The notes beneath the pieces are model-generated. The model saw only the letters and a program-made list of their open reading frames with translations, was not told where the DNA came from and searched no databases. This document shows positions 14,929 to 23,034 of a DNA stretch of 45,392 bases, in pieces; position 1 is the first letter of the stretch, and each line of letters opens with the position of its first letter. Both the position numbers and the translations under genes were made by a program. Origin of the DNA: PALSA-660 sp036508875. Lineage in GTDB: Bacteria > Actinomycetota > Coriobacteriia > Anaerosomatales > PALSA-660. Where the stretch lies: the NCBI GenBank assembly GCA_036508875.1, contig DATCGP010000029.1, positions 1-45,392 of the forward strand, in the 5' to 3' direction.

Positions 14929-15830
14929 GAGTCCCTCCTCGGCACGACGCACTCGATCGCTCCGGGCAGCATCGCCAGCTCGTAGCGGTTCTCCAGCAGC
15001 ACCTCACCGTCCAGCTGCGCTGGAAGCGCGACGTCGCTCGTGATGACGGCGGAGGTATGCCGGGACATGTGCACGACCGGCATCTTCGTGTGCTTTCCTG
15101 CGATCACGAACGGGAGGCGCCAGAGCGCCTCCCCCAGGCCCAGCTCGTCGATCATGCACACGTCGAACACGCCGTCAGTCGGGTCGGCGAAGGGCGTGAT
15201 CTTGAACCCGCCTCCGTAGGTGGCGCCGTTGGTGACGGCGATGATCAAAGTCCGTACGGTCTCTGGCCCTGCCCCGTCGAAGCCGAGGCGGATGTCGAAG
15301 GCGTCCAGGTCCCTGAACAGGACGTGCATGAGCGCGGTGAGGTACAGCCACAGGCCGTCGCGCTGCTTGGTGACCTTGTACTCGACCGCCTTGGCGGTGA
15401 CCTTGGCGTCGAGGCCAGCCGCGAACGAGTTGTTGAAGTAGAGGCCGTTGCACGAACCCACGTCGTACCTTCGCCGCTCACCCGTGGAGAGCAGCATGGT
15501 GGCGTCGGACAGGTCGAAGGGGATCCCGAGCGTGCGGCAGGTGTCGTTGCCCGATCCGGTGGGCAGGACCGCGAGCGCGGGGCGCTGCTCCGCGGGGTGA
15601 CGCATGAGGCCGTTGAGCACCTCGTGCACGGTGCCGTCCCCGCCGACCGCTACGACGACGTCGTACCCGCTCGCGGCCGCGGCGAGGTCGACCGCGTGGC
15701 CCGGGCTCTCGGTCTCCACCGTATCGTGCGGGAGGCGCACCAAGAGGTTCTCGATCACCGGCGTGAGCTTGTCTGCCTCGCCGCGCCTCGCCTGCGGGTT
15801 GACGATGATGAGATGGCGTCCCTGAGTCAT
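14925..15830 (-). CDS. Diacylglycerol kinase-like lipid kinase (YegS/DgkB family)
   Basis: A 301-residue lipid kinase. It opens with HLIIVNPQARRG, then the nucleotide-binding VVVAVGGDGTVHEVLNGLMR and LPTGSGNDTCRTLGIP, the catalytic-domain signatures of the DAGK family. FNNSFAAGLDAKVT and the C-terminal beta domain follow. It could phosphorylate diacylglycerol or a related lipid alcohol to recycle it into phospholipid synthesis, consistent with coupling to plsY. The ATG at 15830 (MTQGRHLIIV) is preferred to upstream in-frame starts because the family begins there; AAGGAGG lies 11 bases upstream. Confidence 0.9.
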   Translation of the reverse strand: MTQGRHLIIVNPQARRGEADKLTPVIENLLVRLPHDTVETESPGHAVDLAAAASGYDVVVAVGGDGTVHEVLNGLMRHPAEQRPALAVLPTGSGNDTCRTLGIPFDLSDATMLLSTGERRRYDVGSCNGLYFNNSFAAGLDAKVTAKAVEYKVTKQRDGLWLYLTALMHVLFRDLDAFDIRLGFDGAGPETVRTLIIAVTNGATYGGGFKITPFADPTDGVFDVCMIDELGLGEALWRLPFVIAGKHTKMPVVHMSRHTSAVITSDVALPAQLDGEVLLENRYELAMLPGAIECVVPRRDS

Positions 15831-15942
15831 CGGCCTGAAAGCCTCCTTGGTCGGCGACGCCAGCATATCCGAATCGGAGCGCATTGTGCGCCGGCAACGG
15901 CCCCTTCGCGCCGGACGTCGGTGGCACCTGCACCCGCCGCTG

Positions 15943-15951
15943 TGCTACCGT
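15943..15951 (+). promoter_or_regulatory. Extended -10 element before tRNA-Arg
   Basis: TGCTACCGT lies 20 bases before the mature tRNA start and matches the window's TGnTAnnnT pattern. The -35 region is poor. Confidence 0.4.
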
Positions 15952-15970
15952 AGCGCCTCGGTCGTCACAT

Positions 15971-16046
15971 GCCCTGTTAGCTCAGCGGATAGAGCGTCTG
16001 CCTCCGGAGCAGAAGGCCGCAGGTTCGAGTCCCGCACAGGGCACCA
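15971..16046 (+). tRNA. tRNA-Arg (anticodon CCG)
   Basis: A 76-base cloverleaf with CCA encoded. The acceptor GCCCTGT pairs with ACAGGGC, the D arm is GCTC/GAGC, and the anticodon stem TCTGC/GCAGA encloses CTCCGGA, giving anticodon CCG, which reads CGG. The T loop is TTCGAGT. The T stem GCAGG/CCCGC has one A-C mismatch at the middle pair. Confidence 0.96.
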
Positions 16047-16059
16047 CCGCATCCGAAAC

Positions 16060-16090
16060 GAAGGCCCGGCGCGTGACGCGCCGGGCCTTC
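16060..16090. terminator. 14-bp hairpin between tRNA-Arg and the EF-G-like gene
   Basis: Arms 16060-16073 and 16077-16090 pair perfectly around TGA. It lies between convergent transcripts, 13 bases after the tRNA and 25 bases beyond the EF-G-like stop, so it may serve both strands. No long T run follows. Confidence 0.7.
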
Positions 16091-16115
16091 GCCGTGTCTG
16101 AGGTCGCGCGTCGCG

Positions 16116-18176
16116 CTACGCCTTCTCCTCCTGGTCCTTCTTATGCTGGTCGACGATCTTGGCAGCCATCTCGCGGGGAACCTCGGCGTATTCGCCGATC
16201 TCGAACGTGTAGGTGCCCGTGCCGTGTGTCAGCGAGCGCAGCTGCAGCGGATACTGGACCACCTCCGCGTAGGGCACGGACGCTCTGATGACCTGCTTGT
16301 TCCCGACACCCTCCATGCCGTTGACGCGGCCACGCCGCGACGACATGTCGCCCATGACGTCGCCGGCGTACTTGTCCGGCACGGTGATGACGAGGTGGGC
16401 GATCGGCTCGAGGATGACCGGGTCGGCCTTCTCCGCCGCGGCGCGGAAGCCTATGCGGGCCGCGGTGCGGAACGCCATCTCGTTCGAGTCCACCGCGTGC
16501 ATGGACCCGTCATAGACCGCACACCTCACGTCCTGCACGGGATAGCCCGCTATGGCCCCCATGGTCATCGTCTCTTGGACACCCTTGTCGATCGCGACGA
16601 TGTACGGCTTGCTGATCCTCCCGCCGACGATCTCGTCGATGAACTCGTAGCCGCAGCCAGGGTTGGGCTCGAGCCGCAGCCAGCAGTCGGCGAACTGACC
16701 CGATCCGCCCGTCTGCTTCTTGTGGCGGCCCTGCGCCTGTGCGGTCTTCCGGATCGTCTCGCGGTAGGGGATACGCAGGTCGACGATCTGGGTGTCGACG
16801 TTGAACCGGCTCTTGAGGCGGGAGATGACGACGTCGATCTGCGTGTCGCCGAGCGCGTAGAGCACGGTCTGGTGCGTCTCCGCGTCGCGCACGACCTTGA
16901 GGGTCGGCTCCTCTTCCATGATCCGGTTGAGGCCCTGGCCCAGCTTGTCCTCGTCCGCCTTGTTGGCGGCCACGATGGCGACGGCGAACTGAGGCGCGGG
17001 GAGTGGCATCGTCGCGACCGTGACATCGCCCTTCGCCGACAGCGTGTCGTTGGTCATGGTGTCGGCGAGCTTCGGCAGGACCACGATGTCCCCCGCGGGC
17101 GCGCCCTCGATCTCGACCGACTCCTTGCCCGTCACCTTCAGGAGGTGCGCCGCGCGCTCCTTCTTGCCGGTGCGCGAGTTCGTGAGATCGAGGTTAGGCG
17201 TCAGGGTGCCGGAGACGACCTTCACGAAGTTCAGATGGCCCTGGTAGGGGTCGGACAGCGTCTTGAAGACGAAGGCCGCCGGTGTGCCGCTCGTCGAGAT
17301 CGGCACCGAGCCGCCATCGACGGTGGGCAGCGGGCCGTGGGCGGTGGGTTCGGGGAAGAACGAGACGATCTCGTCCATGAGGTCCTCGACGCCCTGGAGC
17401 TTCGCGGCGGAGCCCACGAAGACGGGGATGAAGATGCCCTGCGCGATGGCGAGCCCGAGCAGCTTCTCGAGGTCGGTCTGGGACAGCGTCTCGCCCTCGA
17501 GGAACTTCTCCATGAGAGCCTCGTCGGCCTCGGCCACGAGGTCGGTGAGCTTCTCCCGGGCGGCGTCCACGGCGGGCATGAACTCCGTGGGGATCTCGTC
17601 CATGTGCTCGCCGTCGGACTCGTGGTGGTAGGCCTTCATGCGGATGATGTCGATGACGCCGTGGAACGCGGCCTCCGCGCCCATCGGGATCTGAACGGCT
17701 CCTACGCGATGGCCGAACTGCTCTTCCAGCTTGGCCATGACTGCGCCGAAGTCGGCGTGTTCCTTGTCCATGCGGTTGATGAACACCGCGCGAGCGATGT
17801 CCATGTTGCCCGCGACGTCCCACAACCGCTCGGTCTGGACCTGCGGGCCGGACACTGCGTCGACGACGAACAGCGCCATCTCCGCGGCTTCCATGCCTGC
17901 GATCGCGTCGCCGGTGAAGTCGGCGAAACCGGGGGTGTCGATGATGTTGATCTTGACGCCCTTGTGCGTGACGGGAGCGAGCTTGAGGCTCACCGTCATC
18001 GAGCGCTTGATCTCCTCGGGGTCGTAGTCGAGCGAGGAGTGCCCGTCGTCCACGGTGCCGAGGCGCTTCGTTTCCCCGGCCATGAAGAGCATCGCCTCGG
18101 CGAGCGACGTCTTGCCCGCGCCTCCATGGCCGACAAGGACGACGTTCCGGACCTTGTCAGTGCTCGGTGCTCCCAT
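16116..18176 (-). CDS. EF-G-like translational GTPase (EF-G2 subfamily)
   Basis: A 686-residue EF-G paralogue. The P-loop GHGGAGKTSLAEAMLF differs from canonical EF-G (AHIDAGKTT). Switch II is IIDTPGFADF and the specificity motif is NRMDKEHAD. Domain IV begins near HKKQTGGSGQFADCWLRLEP, and the C-terminal domain includes PDKYAGDVMGDMSSRRGRV. It matches the EF-G2/"elongation factor G-like" group present beside true EF-G in many bacteria. Some members lack translocation activity, and others act in recycling or stress; the role here is open. The ATG at 18176 has GGAGG nine bases upstream. It is far from any ribosomal-protein operon, which also suggests a paralogue. Confidence 0.9.
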   Translation of the reverse strand: MGAPSTDKVRNVVLVGHGGAGKTSLAEAMLFMAGETKRLGTVDDGHSSLDYDPEEIKRSMTVSLKLAPVTHKGVKINIIDTPGFADFTGDAIAGMEAAEMALFVVDAVSGPQVQTERLWDVAGNMDIARAVFINRMDKEHADFGAVMAKLEEQFGHRVGAVQIPMGAEAAFHGVIDIIRMKAYHHESDGEHMDEIPTEFMPAVDAAREKLTDLVAEADEALMEKFLEGETLSQTDLEKLLGLAIAQGIFIPVFVGSAAKLQGVEDLMDEIVSFFPEPTAHGPLPTVDGGSVPISTSGTPAAFVFKTLSDPYQGHLNFVKVVSGTLTPNLDLTNSRTGKKERAAHLLKVTGKESVEIEGAPAGDIVVLPKLADTMTNDTLSAKGDVTVATMPLPAPQFAVAIVAANKADEDKLGQGLNRIMEEEPTLKVVRDAETHQTVLYALGDTQIDVVISRLKSRFNVDTQIVDLRIPYRETIRKTAQAQGRHKKQTGGSGQFADCWLRLEPNPGCGYEFIDEIVGGRISKPYIVAIDKGVQETMTMGAIAGYPVQDVRCAVYDGSMHAVDSNEMAFRTAARIGFRAAAEKADPVILEPIAHLVITVPDKYAGDVMGDMSSRRGRVNGMEGVGNKQVIRASVPYAEVVQYPLQLRSLTHGTGTYTFEIGEYAEVPREMAAKIVDQHKKDQEEKA

Positions 18177-18362
18177 ACCCGATCGCCTCCACACGTCGAT
18201 GAGCGATGCCTTCCTCGCCCGGTTCGAGATCTCGAAGCCGGGCGGGCCTCCCTATTGTTGCCACCGCGCGCGCCCGCGCGGGGCGTGACAAACACTATCA
18301 CCAATGGGCCGGTGCGAAAGAGCGGCGAGACCCCGCTGGGTGAGGCGCCGCATCGCGCCCGC

Positions 18363-18371
18363 TGGTAACAT
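18363..18371 (+). promoter_or_regulatory. Extended -10 promoter of the TPR gene
   Basis: TGGTAACAT fits the TGnTAnnnT pattern. It is followed by an 8-bp hairpin (CACGCTGC 18383-18390 with GCAGCGTG 18398-18405) and then the GGTAC repeats, all within the predicted 5' leader. Confidence 0.45.
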
Positions 18372-18411
18372 ACGGAGTCGGTCACGCTGCATGCCGGGCA
18401 GCGTGCGAGTG

Positions 18412-18436
18412 GGTACCGACCGGTACCGGCCGGTAC
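18412..18436 (+). repeat. Three GGTAC repeats at exact 10-bp spacing
   Basis: GGTAC occurs at 18412, 18422 and 18432, embedded in the near-repeat unit GGTACCGNCC. The centre contains the palindrome CCGGTACCGG. It lies between the predicted promoter and the start codon of the TPR gene. The one-helical-turn period is compatible with a protein-binding array, but function is unknown. Confidence 0.7.
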
Positions 18437-18454
18437 GATAAGGGAGCCGCACTC

Positions 18455-19786
18455 ATGGACGAACGACACCTCTCCGCTGGCGAGGCCGCCTATGCGGCCG
18501 GTGACTGGCAGCACGCGGCGCTCGAGTTCATGGCGGCGGCGCATGGTTCGCCAGCCGACGGTGCGGGTCCGGCCCTCCACCATGCCGGCAACGCCCTCGT
18601 GAAGCTGGGGCGGTACGCCGACGCGGTCACCGTCTATCAGAAGGCGGTCCGGGACACCACGTATCCCAAGCGGGGGGCGGTCTTCGCGAACCTCGGAGCG
18701 GCGCTCGCCGCAGTCGACCGCAGCGAGGAGGCCCTGGAGGCGTACGGGAACGCGCTGGTCGACCCGGACTACGCGACGCCGTACAAGGCGTTGCTGGGGC
18801 AGGCCGGGGCGCTCTACGCGCTCGGGCGCTTCGAGGATGCCGCGCAGTCGTTCCGGCAGGCGGCATGGGCCGACGGCAACCCCGATCCGGGCAGAGCGCT
18901 CAACAACCTGGGGCTTTCATTCATGTCGCTCGGAAGGCCCGAGGATGCGGTCGAGGCGTTCAAGGCCGCGCTCGGCATCGAGGGCTACGCGTCGAAGGGC
19001 AAGGCGTCAGCGAACCTGGGCTTGGCCTACGCGGCGATGGGCTTCTTCGAGGACGCCGTCCTCGAGTTCGAGTCGGCGCGCGACGAACACAGCTACGAAC
19101 TGATAGGCGCGACGCTGGAGACGTACGAGACGGCGCGCGCGCGGGTCAGGACGGAGGGCGCCGGTCCGGACGACGACTTCGTCGCGGGCCGCGATCCGGG
19201 CGACAACGTGGCCGAGGACAGCGACCTTCCGGAGGACTTCTTGCCCCCGGAGGGCGCCACGAGCGCCGCGCCCGTGCTGCCGGACGCCGACGACGAGGCG
19301 ACACGCAGCTTCTTCGCGCGTACCGAGGACGAGATGCGCAAGGCCGATCGCGCGGTGCGGAAGCAGGAGCGCCGTCGGAAGAGGACGCCCAAGCGGCTCA
19401 TCCTGCGGATAGCGATCGCGGTGATCGTGCTGCTCGTCATCGGCGGAGGCCTGGGGGCGGCCTTCTTCCTCGGGTACGGCTACCCCACGCAGGAGCAGAC
19501 GGTCACCGGCCTTCTGAGCGCGTACCAGACCGGTTCGGCCACCTATGCCGACTTCTGGGTGGCGGCGCCAGCGGAGGATGTGACCCAGTCGATGCGCGCG
19601 CTGCCGGCGGCGTACACCTCGTTCACGATCGACGGGGTGGACCGTGCCTCAGCGGACAGCACCGTCGCCGTCTCCGTGTCGCTCCAGAGCGGTGCGACCC
19701 AGTCGTTCCTCGTGATGCTTCAGCGGGAGGGCGTCGGATGGAAGGTCGTCGGCATCCAGAACAGCTGGGGATCGCTCACGCAGTGA
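18455..19786 (+). CDS. TPR-repeat protein with one membrane span
   Basis: A 443-residue protein. Residues about 10-215 are tandem tetratricopeptide repeats, for example ALHHAGNALVKLGRYADAV, ALNNLGLSFMSLGRPEDAVE and ASANLGLAYAAMGFFEDAV. An acidic, disordered linker follows (about 225-290), then a basic stretch (KQERRRKRTPKR) and one membrane helix (ILRIAIAVIVLLVIGGGLGA, about 316-335). The C-terminal domain of about 100 residues, with TQEQTVTGLLSAYQTGS and VGWKVVGIQNSWGSL, resembles DUF4878/NTF2-like extracytoplasmic domains. By the positive-inside rule the TPR part is cytoplasmic. A scaffold role linking cytoplasm and cell surface is plausible, but no specific function can be assigned. Confidence 0.85.
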   Translation: MDERHLSAGEAAYAAGDWQHAALEFMAAAHGSPADGAGPALHHAGNALVKLGRYADAVTVYQKAVRDTTYPKRGAVFANLGAALAAVDRSEEALEAYGNALVDPDYATPYKALLGQAGALYALGRFEDAAQSFRQAAWADGNPDPGRALNNLGLSFMSLGRPEDAVEAFKAALGIEGYASKGKASANLGLAYAAMGFFEDAVLEFESARDEHSYELIGATLETYETARARVRTEGAGPDDDFVAGRDPGDNVAEDSDLPEDFLPPEGATSAAPVLPDADDEATRSFFARTEDEMRKADRAVRKQERRRKRTPKRLILRIAIAVIVLLVIGGGLGAAFFLGYGYPTQEQTVTGLLSAYQTGSATYADFWVAAPAEDVTQSMRALPAAYTSFTIDGVDRASADSTVAVSVSLQSGATQSFLVMLQREGVGWKVVGIQNSWGSLTQ

Positions 19787-19815
19787 CCGTTCGCGTTTCT
19801 CCGGGAGAGACGGTC

Positions 19816-19844
19816 TTGCCCGACTTTGTAACACTTGTTACGAT
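19816..19844 (+). promoter_or_regulatory. ndk promoter with an embedded inverted-repeat operator
   Basis: TTGCCC (19816-19821) and TACGAT (19839-19844) are spaced by 17 bases. Inside, GTAACA-CT-TGTTAC at 19828-19841 is a perfect inverted repeat that overlaps the -10 box, the classical position for a repressor site. The regulator is unknown. Confidence 0.55.
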
Positions 19845-19903
19845 GTGCGCGCCGCGCGCTCAGGGGTCGCGGCCTTGTCGCGAAACAGATGGAGAGGACG
19901 GAC

Positions 19904-20302
19904 GTGGATCAGCGCACCTACATCATGATCAAGCCGGACGCCGTGGCCCGCGGTCTCGTGGGACGCATCGTCCAGCGCTTCGAGGACACCGGGCTGAGGT
20001 TCGAGCGTCTCGAGTACGGGATGGTCACGGCGGAGCAGGCGGCGGCGAACTACGCCGAACACGAGGGCAAGCCGTTCTACGCCGGGCTGATCGACTACAT
20101 CACGAGCGGCCCCGTAGTGAAGATGGTCCTCGTGGGTCCCGACGCGGTGTCGGTGTGCCGCAAGCTCATGGGCGCCACCAACCCGCGTGACGCTGCGCCC
20201 GGCACGATCCGCGGCGACTTCGGACTGATCATGGACGCCAACGTCGTGCACGGCTCGGACTCTCCGGAATCCGCCGAGCGCGAGATCCGCATCTTCTTCT
20301 AG
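19904..20302 (+). CDS. ndk: Nucleoside diphosphate kinase
   Basis: A 132-residue enzyme transferring the gamma phosphate of NTPs to NDPs by a phosphohistidine intermediate. The family start DQRTYIMIKPDAVARGLVG, the GATNPRDAAPGTIRGDF segment and the active-site histidine in NVVHGSDSPESAEREI are complete. The GTG at 19904 has GAGAGG six bases upstream; upstream in-frame codons are not part of the family. It appears monocistronic, with its own promoter, and a 7-bp GGCCGCC hairpin (20368-20385) lies between it and the next operon. Confidence 0.97.
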   Translation: MDQRTYIMIKPDAVARGLVGRIVQRFEDTGLRFERLEYGMVTAEQAAANYAEHEGKPFYAGLIDYITSGPVVKMVLVGPDAVSVCRKLMGATNPRDAAPGTIRGDFGLIMDANVVHGSDSPESAEREIRIFF

Positions 20303-20402
20303 ATCGTATCGGTCAGCCAGCACGGATCGACCGGCCGGCACACACCGGTCGCCTCCGGCATAGCGTGGGCCGCCCTCGGGCGGCCGGGGGAGGGAGCCGA
20401 CG

Positions 20403-21425
20403 GTGTTCTTCCGCATCATTCCCAAGCGCGAGATCCCAGAACTGGTTCGCGGGCTCGCGCGCGAGCACGAGGTCATAGGGCCTGTGGCGAAGGACGGCTC
20501 GTTCGTCTACGCGCCGGTCGAAGACCCGTCCACGCTCCGGCTGGACTACGGCATGACGCTGCTCCCGGCGAAGGCCTGGTTCTTCCCGCCGTCCGAGACG
20601 ATCATGACGTTCCGGGTGGCCGACAACGTGGTGGTCGACACCGCCATCGACGAGACGAAGCGAGTCCTGTTCGGGTTGCACCCGTGCGACGTGAACTCGC
20701 TCCTGCTGATGGACAACGTCTTTCTGGGGGCGAACCCAGACCCCTACTACAAGGCACGGCGCGACAACACGCTCATAGTCGGGGTGTCGTGCATGCCGGG
20801 CGAGCACTGCTTCTGCAACGCCTGGGGCACCGACGAGACCCACTGGGGGTTCGACATCTTCCTGTCGGACATCGGGGACGACTACTACGCGTCGATCAGG
20901 TCGGTCATGGGCGCCGAGCTCGTCGACCGTTACGTCTCGGGGCGGTCCATCACTGACGAGGACACGGCGGCGTTCCAGCGCCGTACGGCGGAGTTCAAGG
21001 CCGCCTTCACCAACGACGTGGACACGTCACAGCTCCCGGTGCTGCTCGACGCCAAGTTCGACTCCGACATCTGGGAGCAGTTTGGGGAGAAGTGCCTCGG
21101 CTGCGGCGCCTGCTCGATGGTCTGCCCGACGTGCTACTGCTTCGACGTGCGCGATGAGCTCGACGCCGACCAGACCACGGGCCGCAGGGTCCGCGTATGG
21201 GATTCCTGCCAGTTCAAGGAGTTCGCGGAGGTGGCCCACGGCCACAACTTCCGGGCGACGCGCGCCAGCCGTGTGAAGTACCGCTACTACCACAAGCAGT
21301 GGGGCTACCTGTCGAAGTTCGAACGCGTCCTGTGCGTCGGCTGCGGCCGTTGCACGCTGGCGTGCAAGGCCAAGATCAGCCCGCCGCGCGTCGTCCGCGC
21401 GCTCCAGACCGGGGTGGTGGACTAG
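20403..21425 (+). CDS. hydB: Group 3b hydrogenase (sulfhydrogenase) beta subunit HydB
   Basis: A 340-residue iron-sulfur subunit that links the hydrogenase module to the flavin subunit. Two C-terminal [4Fe-4S] motifs are seen, CLGCGACSMVCPTCYCF (about 231-247) and CVGCGRCTLACKAKI (about 312-326). An upstream LFGLHPCDVNSLLLMDN and CMPGEHCFCNAWG match the sulfhydrogenase/anaerobic sulfite reductase A-type fold. The GTG at 20403 follows GGGGGAGGGAG. The next gene starts immediately after its TAG. With HydG, HydD and HydA it forms the NAD(P)-linked bidirectional hydrogenase that in Thermococcales also reduces polysulfide. Confidence 0.9.
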   Translation: MFFRIIPKREIPELVRGLAREHEVIGPVAKDGSFVYAPVEDPSTLRLDYGMTLLPAKAWFFPPSETIMTFRVADNVVVDTAIDETKRVLFGLHPCDVNSLLLMDNVFLGANPDPYYKARRDNTLIVGVSCMPGEHCFCNAWGTDETHWGFDIFLSDIGDDYYASIRSVMGAELVDRYVSGRSITDEDTAAFQRRTAEFKAAFTNDVDTSQLPVLLDAKFDSDIWEQFGEKCLGCGACSMVCPTCYCFDVRDELDADQTTGRRVRVWDSCQFKEFAEVAHGHNFRATRASRVKYRYYHKQWGYLSKFERVLCVGCGRCTLACKAKISPPRVVRALQTGVVD

Positions 21426-22283
21426 ATGCACACTCGGATGAAGGCCGCACCGCCGGTCGTGAACCCGTATCGCCCCCATCCCGCCCGCATCACCTCGATC
21501 ATCCAACTGACGCCGATGGAGAAGCTGTTCGAGCTGCGGCTCATCGACGACGCCGCCCGGGAGGCGTTCGACTTCCAAGCGGGCCAGTTCGTCGAATTGT
21601 CGATCTTCGGGGTGGGTGAGGCCCCGATCTCGATCTCATCCGCGCCCAGCAAGCAGGGCTTCATCGAGCTGTGCGTGCGCAACGCAGGCGACGTGACCGG
21701 AGCGATGCACGCCAAGAAGTGTGGCGACATCGTCGGGCTCAGGGGCCCCTTCGGACGTGGGTTCCCGTTCTCCGAGATGAAGGGCCACGACATCCTGCTG
21801 GTGGCCGGCGGGCTCGGCATCGCGCCGCTCAAGTCGCTCATCAACCACATCCACGACGACCGTCACGACTTCGGCAAGGTCACGATCCTGTACGGGTCGC
21901 GGACACCGCCCGAGATCCTTTTCCGCCAGCAGTTCGACATGTGGCGGCACCGCGACGACTTCGACCTGATCCTGTCGGTGGACACGCCGGACGACACGTG
22001 GGACGGCGAGGTCGGCCTGGTCACCAAGCTCTTCGGCCAGATCGACGTGGACCTGAAGGGCACCTACGGGGCGATCTGCGGGCCGCCGGTCATGTACAAG
22101 CACGTCATCGCCGAGATGCGCAAGAAGGAGATGGACGTCGACCACATCTACGTCTCCTTCGAGCGGCGGATGAAGTGCGGGATCGGGAAGTGCGGGCACT
22201 GCGGGGTCGGGCACCAGTACGCGTGCATCGACGGCCCGGTGTTCAACTACTGGGAAGCTATGAACCTCCAGGAGGCGATCTAG
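21426..22283 (+). CDS. hydG: Group 3b hydrogenase gamma subunit HydG (FAD/NAD(P) diaphorase)
   Basis: A 285-residue ferredoxin-NADP reductase-type subunit. The FAD site reads GQFVELSIFGVGEAPISISS and the nucleotide site LLVAGGLGIAPLKSLIN. A C-terminal [2Fe-2S] motif CGIGKCGHCGVGHQYAC is typical of the dihydroorotate dehydrogenase electron-transfer/HydG family. It exchanges electrons between NAD(P)H and the Fe-S subunit. ATG at 21426 follows the previous stop without a gap (TAGATG). A second in-frame ATG four codons on is possible. Confidence 0.92.
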   Translation: MHTRMKAAPPVVNPYRPHPARITSIIQLTPMEKLFELRLIDDAAREAFDFQAGQFVELSIFGVGEAPISISSAPSKQGFIELCVRNAGDVTGAMHAKKCGDIVGLRGPFGRGFPFSEMKGHDILLVAGGLGIAPLKSLINHIHDDRHDFGKVTILYGSRTPPEILFRQQFDMWRHRDDFDLILSVDTPDDTWDGEVGLVTKLFGQIDVDLKGTYGAICGPPVMYKHVIAEMRKKEMDVDHIYVSFERRMKCGIGKCGHCGVGHQYACIDGPVFNYWEAMNLQEAI

Positions 22284-22284
22284 C

Positions 22285-23034
22285 ATGGCGACGCGAGTGG
22301 TCGTGCTGTCTCTGGCCTCCGACTTCGGCTGCCAGGTGCAGCTCACCAACATGACGGAAGAGATCCTCGACGTGCTGGGGGTCATCGACCTCACCTACTG
22401 GCAGCTCGCTTCCAGCGGGCACATGCCCGATGCCTATGACGTCGCCATCGTCGAAGGCGCCGTCACCACCGATGAGCACGTCGATCTGCTGCGTTCGGTA
22501 CGCGAAACGGCCGCGGTCGTGATCGCCATCGGCGCCTGCGCCAACACGGGCGGTATCCCCGGCATGGCCAATCTGCTCGACCTCGACGAGCGCTACGCGG
22601 TCGTCTACGGGAACGGCGGAGAGCCGAAGGTCGCCGCGGGCAAGCGCGCGCCGATGCCGCTGGACGCCTTCATCGACGTCGACTACCACGTCCCGGGCTG
22701 CCCGATCGACCCGGCCGAGTTCCTCCGGACGCTCTCGCACGTGTTGCTGGGCATGAAGGACCGTGTGCCGGACCAGACGATGTGCGCCTCGTGCAAGGTC
22801 AACGAGACGGTGTGTTTCTACGACCGCGGCGGCTTCTGTCTCGGTCTTGTCACTCGCGCCGGGTGCGGCGCCCGATGCCCGTCGCTCAACCGTCCCTGCA
22901 CCGGCTGCCGGGGAGTGGCGTCCGACGCGAACCTCGAGTCGGCGCGCGCCATCATCGTCGCGGGGGGCGGCCGTCCTGACGCTCTCGAGACCGGACTGAG
23001 CGTCTACAACACCGCGAAGGAGGTGCGTGGCTGA
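22285..23034 (+). CDS. hydD: Group 3b hydrogenase small subunit HydD
   Basis: A 249-residue small subunit of the F420-nonreducing/sulfhydrogenase type. The proximal cluster ligands lie in LASDFGCQVQ, AIGACANTGG and VPGCPIDPAEF. A longer C-terminal cysteine-rich part (MCASCKVNETVCFY, GCGARCPS, CTGCRG) supplies further clusters. It has no Tat signal, so the enzyme is cytoplasmic, in contrast to the uptake hydrogenase at the left end. It starts one base after the HydG stop and overlaps HydA by eight bases. Confidence 0.92.
   Translation: MATRVVVLSLASDFGCQVQLTNMTEEILDVLGVIDLTYWQLASSGHMPDAYDVAIVEGAVTTDEHVDLLRSVRETAAVVIAIGACANTGGIPGMANLLDLDERYAVVYGNGGEPKVAAGKRAPMPLDAFIDVDYHVPGCPIDPAEFLRTLSHVLLGMKDRVPDQTMCASCKVNETVCFYDRGGFCLGLVTRAGCGARCPSLNRPCTGCRGVASDANLESARAIIVAGGGRPDALETGLSVYNTAKEVRG

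Noticed and set aside
16143..18368. 741-codon open frame antisense to the EF-G-like gene
   Set aside because: Same shadow effect; the minus-strand frame has complete GTPase motifs and a good ribosome site.
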